A DNA stretch of 64,000 nucleotides from CAZDDB01 sp963843285 (GTDB taxonomy: Bacteria; Acidobacteriota; HRBIN11; JAKEFK01), in contig CAWJJO010000020.1 of NCBI GenBank assembly GCA_963843285.1, positions 186,001 to 250,000 of the forward strand, read 5' to 3'. The translations under genes were made by a program, and so were the position numbers. The notes under the pieces were generated by a model, which saw nothing but the letters and a program-made list of their open reading frames with translations, was not told where the DNA came from and ran no database searches. Below are positions 49,898 through 59,299 of the stretch, piece after piece. Each line of letters opens with the position of its first letter. Positions within the stretch are counted from its first letter, which is position 1.

Positions 49898-50679
49898 AAC
49901 CCGAATTGTTTGTTGTCTTCGGGATCTGAACTCTCTTCCAGGTGAGATCCAGTCAGAGAAGAGCGAATCCATTTGCTAATCAGATCAGCCAGCAGAATGT
50001 GCCCACCCAAACCCAAATGATGACCATCCGCCAGCAGAAATTCCTCTTTGGTTGTACAAACGGCAGAATGAAGATCGACGTAACTTGCGTGCCACTCGTT
50101 TGCCACCTTTCTGAGAATCTCGTTGTATTTTCGAATATTCTCCTGGATTCCGGGGGATCGAAAAGACAATCTCTCATCCGTTGGAGCAATGGAAACAAAG
50201 CAAAGCTTTACATTTGCCTCCGAAGATCGTTGCGCGATGGATGAGGCCGAGCTTTCAAAATTGGCTGGAGACGTATAAACCTTCCCAGGTGAAATGGAAA
50301 TCAGTGAACGTCTATGTCTTTCTACGAATGCCAGAATCGAATTCCGCAAACGAATAGGTCGAATTCCGTTCACAAACCAATGTTGTCCTCTCGAAAAAAC
50401 GCGGGGCGCACAATCTACAATACCGATATGAACAATTACCATGGTAGGCCGAAATAACTCGACTTCCCACCAGAATGAAGCAGCCTCCGGCATGGTCCGG
50501 AATCTCAGTGCGTTGCAGATGAAATCAATACCGGCGATTTTTTCATTCTGAAGACTTTCTAATTTGGATCGCAATCGATAAGGATAGGTGTCCTCACAAG
50601 CTAGTTCTCGAGATCCGTTTAACGATGGGCGCGGCAAAGCAAGGGAATCAGCTAACAGATAGATTCGGGTCTGCTGCAT
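49894..50679 (-). CDS. SGNH/GDSL-family hydrolase
   Basis: The 261 aa have the SGNH pattern: block I ILLADS-like (RIYLLADSLALPRP, with the nucleophile Ser), block III region VHIGIVDCAPRVFSRG (Asp where Asn is common), and block V D-x-x-H in LLADGHHLGLGGHILLADLI. No signal peptide is seen. Members in polysaccharide loci de-acetylate or acetylate glycans. It is the last gene after wzt in the same direction, 37 bases away. Confidence 0.8.
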   Translation of the reverse strand: MQQTRIYLLADSLALPRPSLNGSRELACEDTYPYRLRSKLESLQNEKIAGIDFICNALRFRTMPEAASFWWEVELFRPTMVIVHIGIVDCAPRVFSRGQHWFVNGIRPIRLRNSILAFVERHRRSLISISPGKVYTSPANFESSASSIAQRSSEANVKLCFVSIAPTDERLSFRSPGIQENIRKYNEILRKVANEWHASYVDLHSAVCTTKEEFLLADGHHLGLGGHILLADLISKWIRSSLTGSHLEESSDPEDNKQFGL

Positions 50680-50716
50680 GAATTACCTTCTTTAGAGGAA
50701 CTGCAAGGCCTACCCC

Positions 50717-51994
50717 CTAGATAGGAAAATCGATTGAATGAATTTGCCCGTCGGGCAGATGCCATTCGTAAGAAACCAGTACGGATGCTGCATCACGAAC
50801 AAGAGACTCCGCAATTGCCCCGTAACCGCAGACATCCTGGGCATGCCCCAGAACACGAAATGTTGCGACCTGCCGCGATCGTATCAGCATCGTAATCCCA
50901 TCCTCCCTTCGGATTCCTAAGGATACCGTATAAAATTGCGGCATTAATGGCAGTGATTTGAATTTGCAGGCAATTTTCCCTCGACCCTCCACATAGTCGG
51001 GTTGGTACCCATCGAATAGCGTACTGGCGCCGAAAAGGAAGCCGTGTTTTCCACTGATTACGAGAACAAAATTTGGACGCACAATTCGCTGGGGAACGAA
51101 ATAAATAATCTCAACTGTGAGCGGTTCGCCCGCGCGAAATTCCACGTTCTCGTTTTCATCAAGGTCGCGCAGGATCACCTGTTCAATGAGAATGTCACCC
51201 GTACCTAAACCTTCCTTTCGGAATTCTTCGGTAGACTTAGCGGCCATGCGACGATCCGTTTCCTCCATATATTCGGCGATTACTTCAGCCGAATTGCCTG
51301 TTCGTACAATTTGACCTTGATTCAACCAGAGAACGCGATCACAAAGGCTCTGAACCATAATCATGTTGTGAGAAACGAATATGACAGAATTACCTTGACT
51401 TATGAAATCACGCATACGCTGAATACATTTGGCCTGAAAGGAGATATCACCTACGGCCAGGACCTCATCAACAAGCAAGATATCCGGATGGATATGAGCA
51501 GCAACGGAAAATCCCAGACGAGCATACATCCCGGATGAGTAAAGCTTTACAGGCATATCCATAAAGGCGCCCAATTCCGCAAATTCAACAATTTGATCGT
51601 AAATCCTATTCACGTGATCTTTCTTTAGCCCGAGGATAGAGGCGTTTAGATAAACGTTTTCTTTTCCAGTCAACTCCGGATGAAAACCTGCGCCCAATTG
51701 AATTAGCGCACCCACCATTCCACTCACGGAAACCTTCCCTGAGGTCTCAGATGTGATGCCGCTTAGAATAGATAGAAGCGTTGTTTTTCCGGATCCATTC
51801 GCCCCGATAATCCCCAGCGCCTCCCCCCGAAACAATTCAAATGAAATATCTTTTAATGCCCAAAGCTCATTCGATCGAACCGCGTGGATGTGTTTCCCAA
51901 CAAAGTCTGGGAGAAGTTCCCTGACAAACGCTTTCCGGCGACCAAGATAGTATCGCTTCGATACCTGTTCAAAGTGGACAATAGAATTCGTCAT
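50717..51994 (-). CDS. wzt: Polysaccharide ABC exporter ATPase with C-terminal glycan-binding domain
   Basis: The 425-aa protein has an ATPase domain (Walker A GIIGANGSGKTTLLSILSG at 61-79; signature YSSGMYARLGFSVAAHIHPD; Walker B LLVDEVLAVGD) and a ~165-residue beta-rich Wzt C-terminal domain (from about 262). In O9a-type systems that domain recognises the capped end of the O-polysaccharide before export. Wzt/TagH-type N-terminal features (VSKRYYLGRRKAF) are present. Its partner permease Wzm is most likely the partial gene at the right edge, about 12 kb away on the same strand. Confidence 0.93.
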   Translation of the reverse strand: MTNSIVHFEQVSKRYYLGRRKAFVRELLPDFVGKHIHAVRSNELWALKDISFELFRGEALGIIGANGSGKTTLLSILSGITSETSGKVSVSGMVGALIQLGAGFHPELTGKENVYLNASILGLKKDHVNRIYDQIVEFAELGAFMDMPVKLYSSGMYARLGFSVAAHIHPDILLVDEVLAVGDISFQAKCIQRMRDFISQGNSVIFVSHNMIMVQSLCDRVLWLNQGQIVRTGNSAEVIAEYMEETDRRMAAKSTEEFRKEGLGTGDILIEQVILRDLDENENVEFRAGEPLTVEIIYFVPQRIVRPNFVLVISGKHGFLFGASTLFDGYQPDYVEGRGKIACKFKSLPLMPQFYTVSLGIRREDGITMLIRSRQVATFRVLGHAQDVCGYGAIAESLVRDAASVLVSYEWHLPDGQIHSIDFPI

Positions 51995-52026
51995 CGTCAG
52001 ATTATGTCGAGACTACATCTCGAGCA

Positions 52027-52971
52027 TCAATTCCCATAGATTTTTTCGATCAGTTTCATTGTCATTATACAATCCTGCAATGTCGTCGATTGTGACGGCT
52101 CTCCGATCGAAGATTTGACGGCTTCCTGCGCTTGTAACCGGAAGCCCGGTTTAAACAATCGATCCCACTCGTGCAATTCAACAGGATGCAATTGACGTTC
52201 TCCGGAATCCTGATAGGCCGCGGTCTCCAACGGACGCAATTCCCATCGGCGTCTTGGAGTTGTAATGCTCAGTGCCCATGGGCCGGGCATTTCCCAAACC
52301 CCTTGATAAATGGCAATGTCTCCACTTGAAAATTCCACCGAGGCAACCACAACATTGGATTCCCCATTTTTCCAAGGGATTATGGTGTGAACATCAGTTA
52401 TATGGCCGCGGCCCAAAAGCACGAGTAGATCCACAACATGGATTGAGTTTGCATACATTAAATGATTGACAACAGTTGCGGAATGCCCATAATCATAAGC
52501 CGCGTCCCGATCCTGCTGATCCTGAACATAAATAAAGCGAACTTGCAAATCTCGAGCTAAGTCGTCGGTCAACGTCTGAATGCTGGACATAAATCGGCGA
52601 TTCAACGCGACTAGAACGCAATGATTCCGGCCAGCTGCAGCGTTCCAGATGACCTCGGCCTCTTCTACATTTATGCCCGGAGGCTTCTCAAGCAGTATCG
52701 TCCATCGATGTTCGATACATGCCATAGCAACTGCTTTCATCGACTCCGCACTTACGGTGACCACGACCAGATCCGCACGAGTATTGTCGTACAGCTCACC
52801 GATGGCTCCGTAAACATGACCGATCCCAAATTCCTGAGCCAATTTGTTTGCCTTTTCAACCGTACGACTGCAAATGCCGCTGAGAACAATATTGGGCATG
52901 TCGGAGAAAGCTTTCAGATGTTCTCTTGCGATATTGCCTGCACCAATGAAGGCTACTTTGCATTCGCGCAT
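52027..52971 (-). CDS. Gfo/Idh/MocA-family oxidoreductase
   Basis: The 314 aa begin with the Rossmann fold (KVAFIGAGNIAREHLKAFSD, then GICSRTVEKANKLAQEFGI). The family's E-K-P motif follows (WTILLEKPPGINVEEAEVI), as does the region VVNHLMYANSIHVVDLLVLL that often holds the catalytic His or Asp. These enzymes oxidise or reduce sugars, often on nucleotide carriers. It lies 10 bases after a second Gfo/Idh/MocA gene and 32 bases before wzt, so it probably makes a sugar of the exported polysaccharide. Confidence 0.9.
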   Translation of the reverse strand: MRECKVAFIGAGNIAREHLKAFSDMPNIVLSGICSRTVEKANKLAQEFGIGHVYGAIGELYDNTRADLVVVTVSAESMKAVAMACIEHRWTILLEKPPGINVEEAEVIWNAAAGRNHCVLVALNRRFMSSIQTLTDDLARDLQVRFIYVQDQQDRDAAYDYGHSATVVNHLMYANSIHVVDLLVLLGRGHITDVHTIIPWKNGESNVVVASVEFSSGDIAIYQGVWEMPGPWALSITTPRRRWELRPLETAAYQDSGERQLHPVELHEWDRLFKPGFRLQAQEAVKSSIGEPSQSTTLQDCIMTMKLIEKIYGN

Positions 52972-52981
52972 TCCTTAATCC

Positions 52982-53995
52982 TCAGGCCCAAGAAAAGCTT
53001 CGTGCTCTTGGCAGATGTTCATCCAGAGAAATTGCAACATGTCCGTTTTCATTTGAAACGTGTGCAGCGACCAAAATGGCCACCGCATCACGGCCGTCTT
53101 CACCAGTTGGGTAGTTGGATTCGGCAATAAGTGCCTTAAGAACCGCAACCGTTGCCGTAACGGGATCTTCACGCGAAAAACGGAGCTCGCTTGTTGAGTT
53201 TGGCATTCCGTAGCGTGTGGTTGGTAGATCCCTGTATTCGTCTTGTCTGAGATCCAGAAACATAGTACCGGCCAGATCGTCATAAATGACGCGGCCATAT
53301 CTTCCCGATAATACGCAAAGTACGCCATGTCCTTGATCAGGACCCGCTTCCAAATAGAATCGTTTGCCGCGAGGTGTATCGATTCTTATAGAGCCTCCCC
53401 GATCTATGAACTCCAGGCCGCGCGGGTTCGGGACAATTTCATCTGAAAACCACGAGGTTACAAACTGAGGCCTTTCACCTGTCAAATATGAAAACAATTC
53501 AAAGAAATGTATTCCGTTCATGGCAAGTCCAAAGTTCCCACTGATGACTGTAACGCTCGACAAAGATCCAAAAGAATCGGAATTCACGATTTCTTTCGCT
53601 TTCACATATGCTTGCATAAACCGGCGTTGGTGGTTAACTGCAAGGCGTGTTGAATTACGGCGACAGGTCTCAATCATGTGATCGCATTGTGCCAGTGAAA
53701 TTGCCATTGGTTTCTCACACAGAACATACCTGGCTCCCGCTACAGCAGCTGCGCATGTATAGTCACAATGAGAAGGACCAGTGGTAGACACGATGACGCA
53801 CTCGGGATGTACAGTATTCATCAGTCCGGCAACATCGAAGAACAATTGTGAGTCATGAAGGTGATGTTCTGACTTGGCCTTTTGCAGCGCTTGATGGTTG
53901 ATATCCTGAAGGCCGACGAGTTCCCACTCGAGAGCTTTTACGGCTTCAATATGGCGAAGCCCCATACTGCCGACACCGATAATCGCCACTTTCAA
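52982..53995 (-). CDS. Gfo/Idh/MocA-family oxidoreductase
   Basis: The TTG at 53995 has AGGAGAAACGA in front and gives MKVAIIGVGSMGLRHIEAVK; an upstream TTG at 54019 is open but lacks a ribosome-binding site. The 337 aa show the Rossmann motif, VIVSTTGPSHCDYTCAAAVA, the E-K-P motif (YVLCEKPMAISLAQCDHMIE) and LAVNHQRRFMQAYVKAKEIV. It resembles sugar dehydrogenases of surface-glycan loci and is paralogous to the gene at 52027. It is divergent from legF with about 75 bases between, which must hold both promoters. Confidence 0.9.
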   Translation of the reverse strand: MKVAIIGVGSMGLRHIEAVKALEWELVGLQDINHQALQKAKSEHHLHDSQLFFDVAGLMNTVHPECVIVSTTGPSHCDYTCAAAVAGARYVLCEKPMAISLAQCDHMIETCRRNSTRLAVNHQRRFMQAYVKAKEIVNSDSFGSLSSVTVISGNFGLAMNGIHFFELFSYLTGERPQFVTSWFSDEIVPNPRGLEFIDRGGSIRIDTPRGKRFYLEAGPDQGHGVLCVLSGRYGRVIYDDLAGTMFLDLRQDEYRDLPTTRYGMPNSTSELRFSREDPVTATVAVLKALIAESNYPTGEDGRDAVAILVAAHVSNENGHVAISLDEHLPRARSFSWA

Positions 53996-54071
53996 ATCGT
54001 TTCTCCTATACGATGGCAAGGCGCACTGGACATTATATTACAAGCAATTTATAGTGAAGATCGTCTCGAAG

Positions 54072-54779
54072 ATGGCTGAGTTAAACGTATTGGGAATCGT
54101 CCCGGCTCGCGCCGGTTCCAAAGGAATCGCCAAAAAGAATATAAGAAAGGTCGCAGACAAGCCGCTAATTGCATATTCCATAGAAGCGGCATTGCAATCT
54201 AAAGCGATTCAACGTCTGATCGTATCCACGGATTCTCCGGAAATCGCCAAATGCGCACGCAATTATGGTGCCGAAATCCCATTTTTACGCCCCGCCGAAA
54301 TCTCTCAAGATGACACACATGGAGTTGAGCCTGTCCTTCATGCTCTGGAATGGCTCAATGCGCGAGAAGGTTATCATCCAGATTTTGTGATGCTCCTTCA
54401 ACCCACTTCGCCATTACGAACTGTATCTGACATTCGGTCCGCAATCCAGTTGGTTGTAGATAAAAGTGCCGATGGAGTGGTCAGTGTAACTTTTGCGAAA
54501 CAACATCCCTGGTGGACAAAGGTACTTAATGAGGATGGCACGCTGACGGATTTCATAAAAAGCGATCTTTCTTCAACACGTCGCCAGGATTTAACACCAT
54601 TATATGTCCTGAATGGGGCAATCTATCTTGCGCGAACGGAGGTGATATTGACTCACCAAACGTTTTTCACATCCCGAACTTATGCATACGTCATGCCTGC
54701 AGAACGTTCCATCGATATTGACACGTCTTGGGATTTGTACCTGGCTGATTTGATACTTCGGGAGAGAGCCCGAAAATGA
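54072..54779 (+). CDS. legF: Acylneuraminate/legionaminate cytidylyltransferase
   Basis: The enzyme activates a nonulosonic acid with CTP. The 235 aa start GIVPARAGSKGIAKKNIRKV (the nucleotide-binding loop) and continue with RLIVSTDSPEIAKCARNYGA, LLQPTSPLRTVSDIRSAIQL and the end motif DIDTSWDLYLADLIL. The ATG at 54072 is used; a GTG at 54054 is also open. It is the first gene of the plus-strand nonulosonate operon. The neighbouring legB, legC and CBS-nucleotidyltransferase genes favour legionaminate over N-acetylneuraminate (neuA). Confidence 0.92.
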   Translation: MAELNVLGIVPARAGSKGIAKKNIRKVADKPLIAYSIEAALQSKAIQRLIVSTDSPEIAKCARNYGAEIPFLRPAEISQDDTHGVEPVLHALEWLNAREGYHPDFVMLLQPTSPLRTVSDIRSAIQLVVDKSADGVVSVTFAKQHPWWTKVLNEDGTLTDFIKSDLSSTRRQDLTPLYVLNGAIYLARTEVILTHQTFFTSRTYAYVMPAERSIDIDTSWDLYLADLILRERARK

Positions 54780-55816
54780 AACTCATTGATATCCGTGGGC
54801 GAAAGATTGGTCCCGGCTTTCCCTGTTTTGTTGTAGCTGAGGCAGGAGTGAATCACAACGGGAAACTGGAAAGCGCCTTCCAGTTGGTTGATATTGCAAA
54901 GAAAGCGGGTGCTGATGCAGTCAAGTTTCAGACTTTTATTTCGGACCGGCTCGCCACACCTGATGCGCCCAAGGCGGAATACCAGCGTGGACCGGAGGAA
55001 TCGCAGTTGCAAATGATTCGTAACCTCGAATTGTCCTTCGAATCATTTGAGAAAATTAGAACCTACTGTGAAGAAGCACAAATTCTCTTCATGTCAACTC
55101 CATTCGATGAGCAGAGTGTTGATTTTCTGGATGCTCTGGGCGTTGCGGCATTCAAAGTTGCATCCGGAGAAATTACCAACCACAGCTTGCTATTTCACAT
55201 AGCCAAGAAGTTTAAGCCAATCGTCCTCTCGACCGGAATGTGTTATCTCCATGAAGTCGAGGAGGCTGTTCGGGTGGTAAAGAAATCTGGAAACGATCAA
55301 CTTGTCTTGTTGCATTGTGTTTCAAACTACCCTACTAACCCGGCGGACGTAAATCTCCGCGCGATGCAGACTTTGATGGCGGCGTTCGATGTGCCTGTTG
55401 GGTTTTCTGATCATACACTGGGAACTGAAGTTGCGATTGCCGCAGTAGGACTCGGCGCGTGTTTAATCGAGAAGCACTTCACGATCGATAGGAATTTGCC
55501 CGGGCCGGATCACCAGATGTCGCTTCAGCCGGATGAGCTTGCGACTCTCGTTCGCTCCATCAGATTGGTAGAACAAGCATTGGGAACCGGCGTCAAAGAA
55601 CCTGCCCCTAGCGAATTCAGCAATCGAATAGTTGCGCGTCGCTGCATAGTAGCTGCTTGTTCCATTGCTCCAGGAACTATTATTACCCGTGAAATGCTGA
55701 CACTGAAGCGTGCTGGTGAAGGCTTGTCCCCAGGTTGGATGGAACATGTGATCGGACGCGTAGCGGGCATAGAAATTCACAAGGATCAAATCATCACTCA
55801 GGAAATGGTGCTCTGA
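54776..55816 (+). CDS. legI: Nonulosonic acid synthase (legionaminate synthase, NeuB family)
   Basis: The enzyme condenses a 6-deoxy-hexosamine with phosphoenolpyruvate. The 346 aa contain the TIM barrel (FVVAEAGVNHNGKLESAFQL; GADAVKFQTF; FKVASGEITNHSLL; IVLSTGM; VGFSDHTLGTEVAIAAVGLG; IEKHFTIDRNLPGPDHQMSL) and the C-terminal SAF antifreeze-like domain (RRCIVAACSIAPGTIITREM). The ATG overlaps legF by 4 bases. Family membership is certain; the exact substrate is inferred from the operon. Confidence 0.93.
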   Translation: MKLIDIRGRKIGPGFPCFVVAEAGVNHNGKLESAFQLVDIAKKAGADAVKFQTFISDRLATPDAPKAEYQRGPEESQLQMIRNLELSFESFEKIRTYCEEAQILFMSTPFDEQSVDFLDALGVAAFKVASGEITNHSLLFHIAKKFKPIVLSTGMCYLHEVEEAVRVVKKSGNDQLVLLHCVSNYPTNPADVNLRAMQTLMAAFDVPVGFSDHTLGTEVAIAAVGLGACLIEKHFTIDRNLPGPDHQMSLQPDELATLVRSIRLVEQALGTGVKEPAPSEFSNRIVARRCIVAACSIAPGTIITREMLTLKRAGEGLSPGWMEHVIGRVAGIEIHKDQIITQEMVL

Positions 55817-55823
55817 GGTCTCG

Positions 55824-56765
55824 ATGATTATCCGACCGTATGAGCCAGGTGATGAGAAGGAAATTCTTAGTCTTTTTGAGAAAGTATTCGGCCGGCCTAT
55901 GTCTGAGAATTACTGGCGCTGGCGCTTTGCGAACAATCCCAATGGATTGCTCTTGATTGAGCTTGCCTGGGATGGCCCCACGCTGGCGGCTCACTATGCT
56001 GTTTCTCCGGTAGCTGTATCCGTAGAAGGAGTTGATTTCTTGACTGCGCTTTCGATGACAACGATGACGCACCCGGATTACAGAGGATGCGGGTTATTCC
56101 AATCACTTGCAGAAAGCGTTTACGCTCGGATGTCAAATCTAGGAATGTCCCTTGTATGGGGATTTCCGAACCGCATCTCTCATCGGGGATTCATTCGCGA
56201 GCTTTCCTGGACGGACATTTATGAAATCCCGATGTTTCGGAGGGTGCTGGCAGAAGGGAAACCGCTCCTCTCACCTACTAATAACATAGAAGCTTTGAGC
56301 CAGTTTGATACTCGTTTTGATATGTTATGGAATAAGACGAGCCGGCGACACGGAATCCTGACGAAACGGGATTCAAACTTTCTGCGTTGGCGCTATCAAG
56401 GCAACCCGGATCAGCAGTACCATACGATCGGCTATTGCGAAGATCATGAATTGTTGGGATATGCTGTCTATAAGCGCTTTGGAAATGAATTGGATCTTGT
56501 AGATCTATTAAGCACTAGCGATGAAGTGAGCGTTGCTCTAATACTGGGAATCGCTCACGAAGCGAAACAGATGACCTGCAGTGCTATCAACTGCTGGTTG
56601 ATTTTGACTCGGTCGCTTCACCGGGAACTGGAAAAACTCGGCTTTCAAAACGGCCAACCTGTAACCTACTTTGGAGGAAAGATTTTGCGCTCCGATTTGG
56701 CAGGTGAATTGGTGTACAGCTTTAAGAACTGGTATCTCACGCTGGGAGATTCCGATGTCTATTAG
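55824..56765 (+). CDS. GNAT-family N-acetyltransferase
   Basis: The 313 aa have a GNAT core in the N-terminal half: MIIRPYEPGDEKEILSLFEK, LTALSMTTMTHPDYRGCGLF (the acetyl-CoA loop RGCG) and FPNRISHRGFIRELSW. The C-terminal half looks like a second, degenerate GNAT-like fold (FLRWRYQGNPDQQYHTIGYC). It resembles acyltransferases in glycan loci. It begins 7 bases after legI and overlaps legG by 11, so it should act on the nonulosonate or its precursor. It is not the usual legionaminate N-acetyltransferase, for which neuD (58632) is the better candidate. Confidence 0.82.
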   Translation: MIIRPYEPGDEKEILSLFEKVFGRPMSENYWRWRFANNPNGLLLIELAWDGPTLAAHYAVSPVAVSVEGVDFLTALSMTTMTHPDYRGCGLFQSLAESVYARMSNLGMSLVWGFPNRISHRGFIRELSWTDIYEIPMFRRVLAEGKPLLSPTNNIEALSQFDTRFDMLWNKTSRRHGILTKRDSNFLRWRYQGNPDQQYHTIGYCEDHELLGYAVYKRFGNELDLVDLLSTSDEVSVALILGIAHEAKQMTCSAINCWLILTRSLHRELEKLGFQNGQPVTYFGGKILRSDLAGELVYSFKNWYLTLGDSDVY

Positions 56766-57927
56766 TAGGAAAACACCATCGAAGATCCTTTTCATTACCG
56801 GAATTCGATCGGAGTACGATATTCTCTTCCCCGTTTTGTCCGCCATCGGAAGACTCGGAAAAATGGAGACTGGTTTAGTCATCAGCGGAGCTCACCTATC
56901 GGAGCTGTATGGCCACACCGCGGATTTGACAGAGCTTGATGGTTTCCACATAGTTGCTCGCATTGAAAGCTTGTTGAACTCCGATACGGCAGGAGCGCGA
57001 GTGAAGTCCGCAGCCATTCAATTACTCAGCCTTGTGGACGTTGTCGCAGATTATGATCCTGACATCGTCGTGGCAGTTGGTGACAGGGAAGAAGCCCTAA
57101 CGATTGCTACTGCTGGAGCATACATGGGGATTGCCGTTGCCCACATAGGCGGCGGCGATTTTGCTGAAGACGGAAATGTCGACAATCTAATTAGAGATGC
57201 CGTTTCAAAGATGGCTCATATCCACTTTGCGGCTACAAAAAACAGCGCAGAAAGGCTGATGCGGCTTGGCGAAGAAGCATGGCGAATCCATACGGTAGGA
57301 GCTCCTGGCATTGATCGATTCATGAGGACTCCAGTCCTTTCCCGAAAAGAGATCGGCGATTTTCTGGATTTTGACATTACGCAGGCGCCGATTCTGCTGG
57401 TAATTCAGCATTCGATCAGCACAGAAATCCAGCAAGCGGATCAGCAGATGCGACTTACTCTAGAAGCGGTCTCTGGACTTGGAGTCCGAACATTGGTTAG
57501 CTATCCGAATTCGGATGCAGGAAGTCAGCAAATCATCAAAACCATCAAAGAGTTTGAATCTAAACATCCACAGCTGAAATCCTACAGGAACCTCCCGCGC
57601 GACATTTTCGTGAATCTCCTGAAATCGATCGACGTTCTCGTCGGAAATTCGAGCTGTGGTATCATAGAAGCCCCTGTGATAAAACTTCCGGTTGTCAACA
57701 TAGGCAAGAGGCAAGTTGGCCGCGAACATGCCGAAAATGTATTATTTGTCGACCACAATGTAAAGAAAATACAAGAAGCAATTAAAATCGCACTGCACGA
57801 TCAGAGTTTTCGATCTGCAGTACAACACTGCCAGAACCCGTATGGAGATGGGAACGCGGGAGAATCCATCGCGGAGATTCTATGTACTACACCGATTGAT
57901 GAGCGACTCCTGATGAAGCGTCCCTGA
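56755..57927 (+). CDS. legG: UDP-N-acetylglucosamine 2-epimerase, hydrolysing (NeuC/LegG)
   Basis: The enzyme removes the nucleotide and epimerises C2 to yield the free sugar for the synthase. The 390 aa from the ATG at 56755 (GGGAGATT upstream) show the family pattern: ILFITGIRSEYDILFPVLSA, VVAVGDREEALTIATAGAYM, VAHIGGGDFAEDGNVDNLIR, VLVGNSSCGIIEAPVIKLPV and NIGKRQVGREHAENVLFVD. LegG acts on a GDP- or UDP-2,4-diacetamido-trideoxyhexose. NeuC (UDP-GlcNAc) is the alternative, but the pathway genes favour LegG. Confidence 0.92.
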   Translation: MSISRKTPSKILFITGIRSEYDILFPVLSAIGRLGKMETGLVISGAHLSELYGHTADLTELDGFHIVARIESLLNSDTAGARVKSAAIQLLSLVDVVADYDPDIVVAVGDREEALTIATAGAYMGIAVAHIGGGDFAEDGNVDNLIRDAVSKMAHIHFAATKNSAERLMRLGEEAWRIHTVGAPGIDRFMRTPVLSRKEIGDFLDFDITQAPILLVIQHSISTEIQQADQQMRLTLEAVSGLGVRTLVSYPNSDAGSQQIIKTIKEFESKHPQLKSYRNLPRDIFVNLLKSIDVLVGNSSCGIIEAPVIKLPVVNIGKRQVGREHAENVLFVDHNVKKIQEAIKIALHDQSFRSAVQHCQNPYGDGNAGESIAEILCTTPIDERLLMKRP

Positions 57928-57942
57928 GTTTCGGAAGTAACG

Positions 57943-58608
57943 ATGCGAGTTCTCGTCCTTTCGGCCCATCCCGATGATGAAACATTGGGATGCGGCGGAA
58001 CAATCCTGAAACATAGAAAACACGGAGATCGCCTTTTCTGGTTAATTGCAACGCGACCTTTCGAACCTGTCTACGATGCGAAAGTGATTGAAGAAAAATC
58101 AGAAGAAGTGAAGAAAGTTGCGACGGTATACGGCTTTGAGAAAACGTATGAACTGGGCTTTGAGACCGCAAAATTAGAAACCATTCCTTATGGAAACCTG
58201 ATGAGCAGCATCGGCCAGGTCCTCCGGGATGTAATTCCTGATCGGATTTATCTTGTAAATCGTAGCGATGTCCATTCGGACCACCGGATTCTCTTTGAAT
58301 CGTCGATGTCCGTCTTAAAACCTTTTCATAAGGAATTTCATACACTTAAAATCTTAAGCTACGAGTGTCTTTCTTCAACGGATGCCGCGCCTGCTATGGC
58401 TGCTGCTTCATTTGTTCCGAATGTCTTTTCCGATATTAGTGAGTTCCTTAGTCAAAAACTAGAGATCATGAATCTGTATCAGTCAGAGAGCCAGAAAGAT
58501 CCTTTGCCGCGTGGTCCTGAGGCGATCCGCGCTCTCGCACGATATCGTGGCGCAACGGTAGGTGTGGAGTACGCAGAAGCATTTATGTTGATACGTGAAT
58601 TTTTCTAG
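57943..58608 (+). CDS. PIG-L family deacetylase
   Basis: The 221 aa show the zinc-binding motifs of the family: AHPDDE at 8-13 (LVLSAHPDDETLGCGGTILK) and H-x-x-H in RSDVHSDHRILF. PIG-L enzymes remove N-acetyl groups from GlcNAc in GPI, mycothiol and bacillithiol synthesis and from other amino sugars. Within this operon it probably de-N-acetylates an intermediate or the nonulosonate, leaving a free amine for another acyl group. It is not part of the standard legionaminate pathway. Confidence 0.9.
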   Translation: MRVLVLSAHPDDETLGCGGTILKHRKHGDRLFWLIATRPFEPVYDAKVIEEKSEEVKKVATVYGFEKTYELGFETAKLETIPYGNLMSSIGQVLRDVIPDRIYLVNRSDVHSDHRILFESSMSVLKPFHKEFHTLKILSYECLSSTDAAPAMAAASFVPNVFSDISEFLSQKLEIMNLYQSESQKDPLPRGPEAIRALARYRGATVGVEYAEAFMLIREFF

Positions 58609-58631
58609 CGGTATTGCGCGGAGACTTACTC

Positions 58632-59297
58632 ATGTCTATCTCAATCATCGGTCTAGGCGCCGGTGGGCACGCCCGGGTTTTGATTGAAATTATTCGGACA
58701 TATAAGGATTACAAGATTGAAGGGATTCTTGACCGAAACCAGGAACTGCACGGTACGGAAGTCCTGGGAATCCCCATTTTAGGCGGCGATGAACAACTGA
58801 ACGAACTCGTGACCTCCGGCTTCCGACATTTCTTTGTAGGAGTCGGAAGCGTTGGGGACTGTTCCCGCAGAAGATCTCTTTATGAAAGAGCGACGGGCCT
58901 TGGAATGATTGCTGTGAATGCAATTCATCCATCCGCCATCATTTCTGAGTCTGCCAAGTTTGAAAGTGGGTTGACGGTAATGGCCGGTGCTATAATCAAT
59001 TCCGGCGCCAAATTCGGAATGAACGTAGTCGTGAACACTGGAACGATTGTAGAGCATGACTGTCTTGTCCGAGACCATGTTCATCTCGCCACAGGTTCGC
59101 GCCTGGCTGGTGGTGTTATCGTTGAGGTGTGTGCTCACATCGGTATTGGCGCTACCATTAAGGAAGGAATTCGTATTGGGGAGGGGGCGATCGTGGGGGC
59201 AGGCGCTGTCGTAATAAGAGATGTTCCTGCGAATAACGTCGTGGTTGGAGTACCAGCTCGACTTCTGCGTTTAGCAAAGCCATCTGTCGAATCGTGA
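58632..59297 (+). CDS. neuD: Sugar O/N-acyltransferase, NeuD/PglD family
   Basis: The 221 aa start with a Rossmann-like pyridine of the family (SIIGLGAGGHARVLIEIIRT) and continue as a left-handed beta helix of hexapeptide repeats (ESGLTVMAGAIINSGAKFGM; VVNTGTIVEHDCLVRDHVHL; IGEGAIVGAGAVVIRDVPAN). The catalytic His is in VEHDC. Relatives acetylate the C4 amine in bacillosamine, legionaminate or sialic-acid synthesis, so this is the best candidate for LegH. The ATG at 58632 follows the PIG-L gene by 23 bases. Confidence 0.9.
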   Translation: MSISIIGLGAGGHARVLIEIIRTYKDYKIEGILDRNQELHGTEVLGIPILGGDEQLNELVTSGFRHFFVGVGSVGDCSRRRSLYERATGLGMIAVNAIHPSAIISESAKFESGLTVMAGAIINSGAKFGMNVVVNTGTIVEHDCLVRDHVHLATGSRLAGGVIVEVCAHIGIGATIKEGIRIGEGAIVGAGAVVIRDVPANNVVVGVPARLLRLAKPSVES

Positions 59298-59299
59298 CG

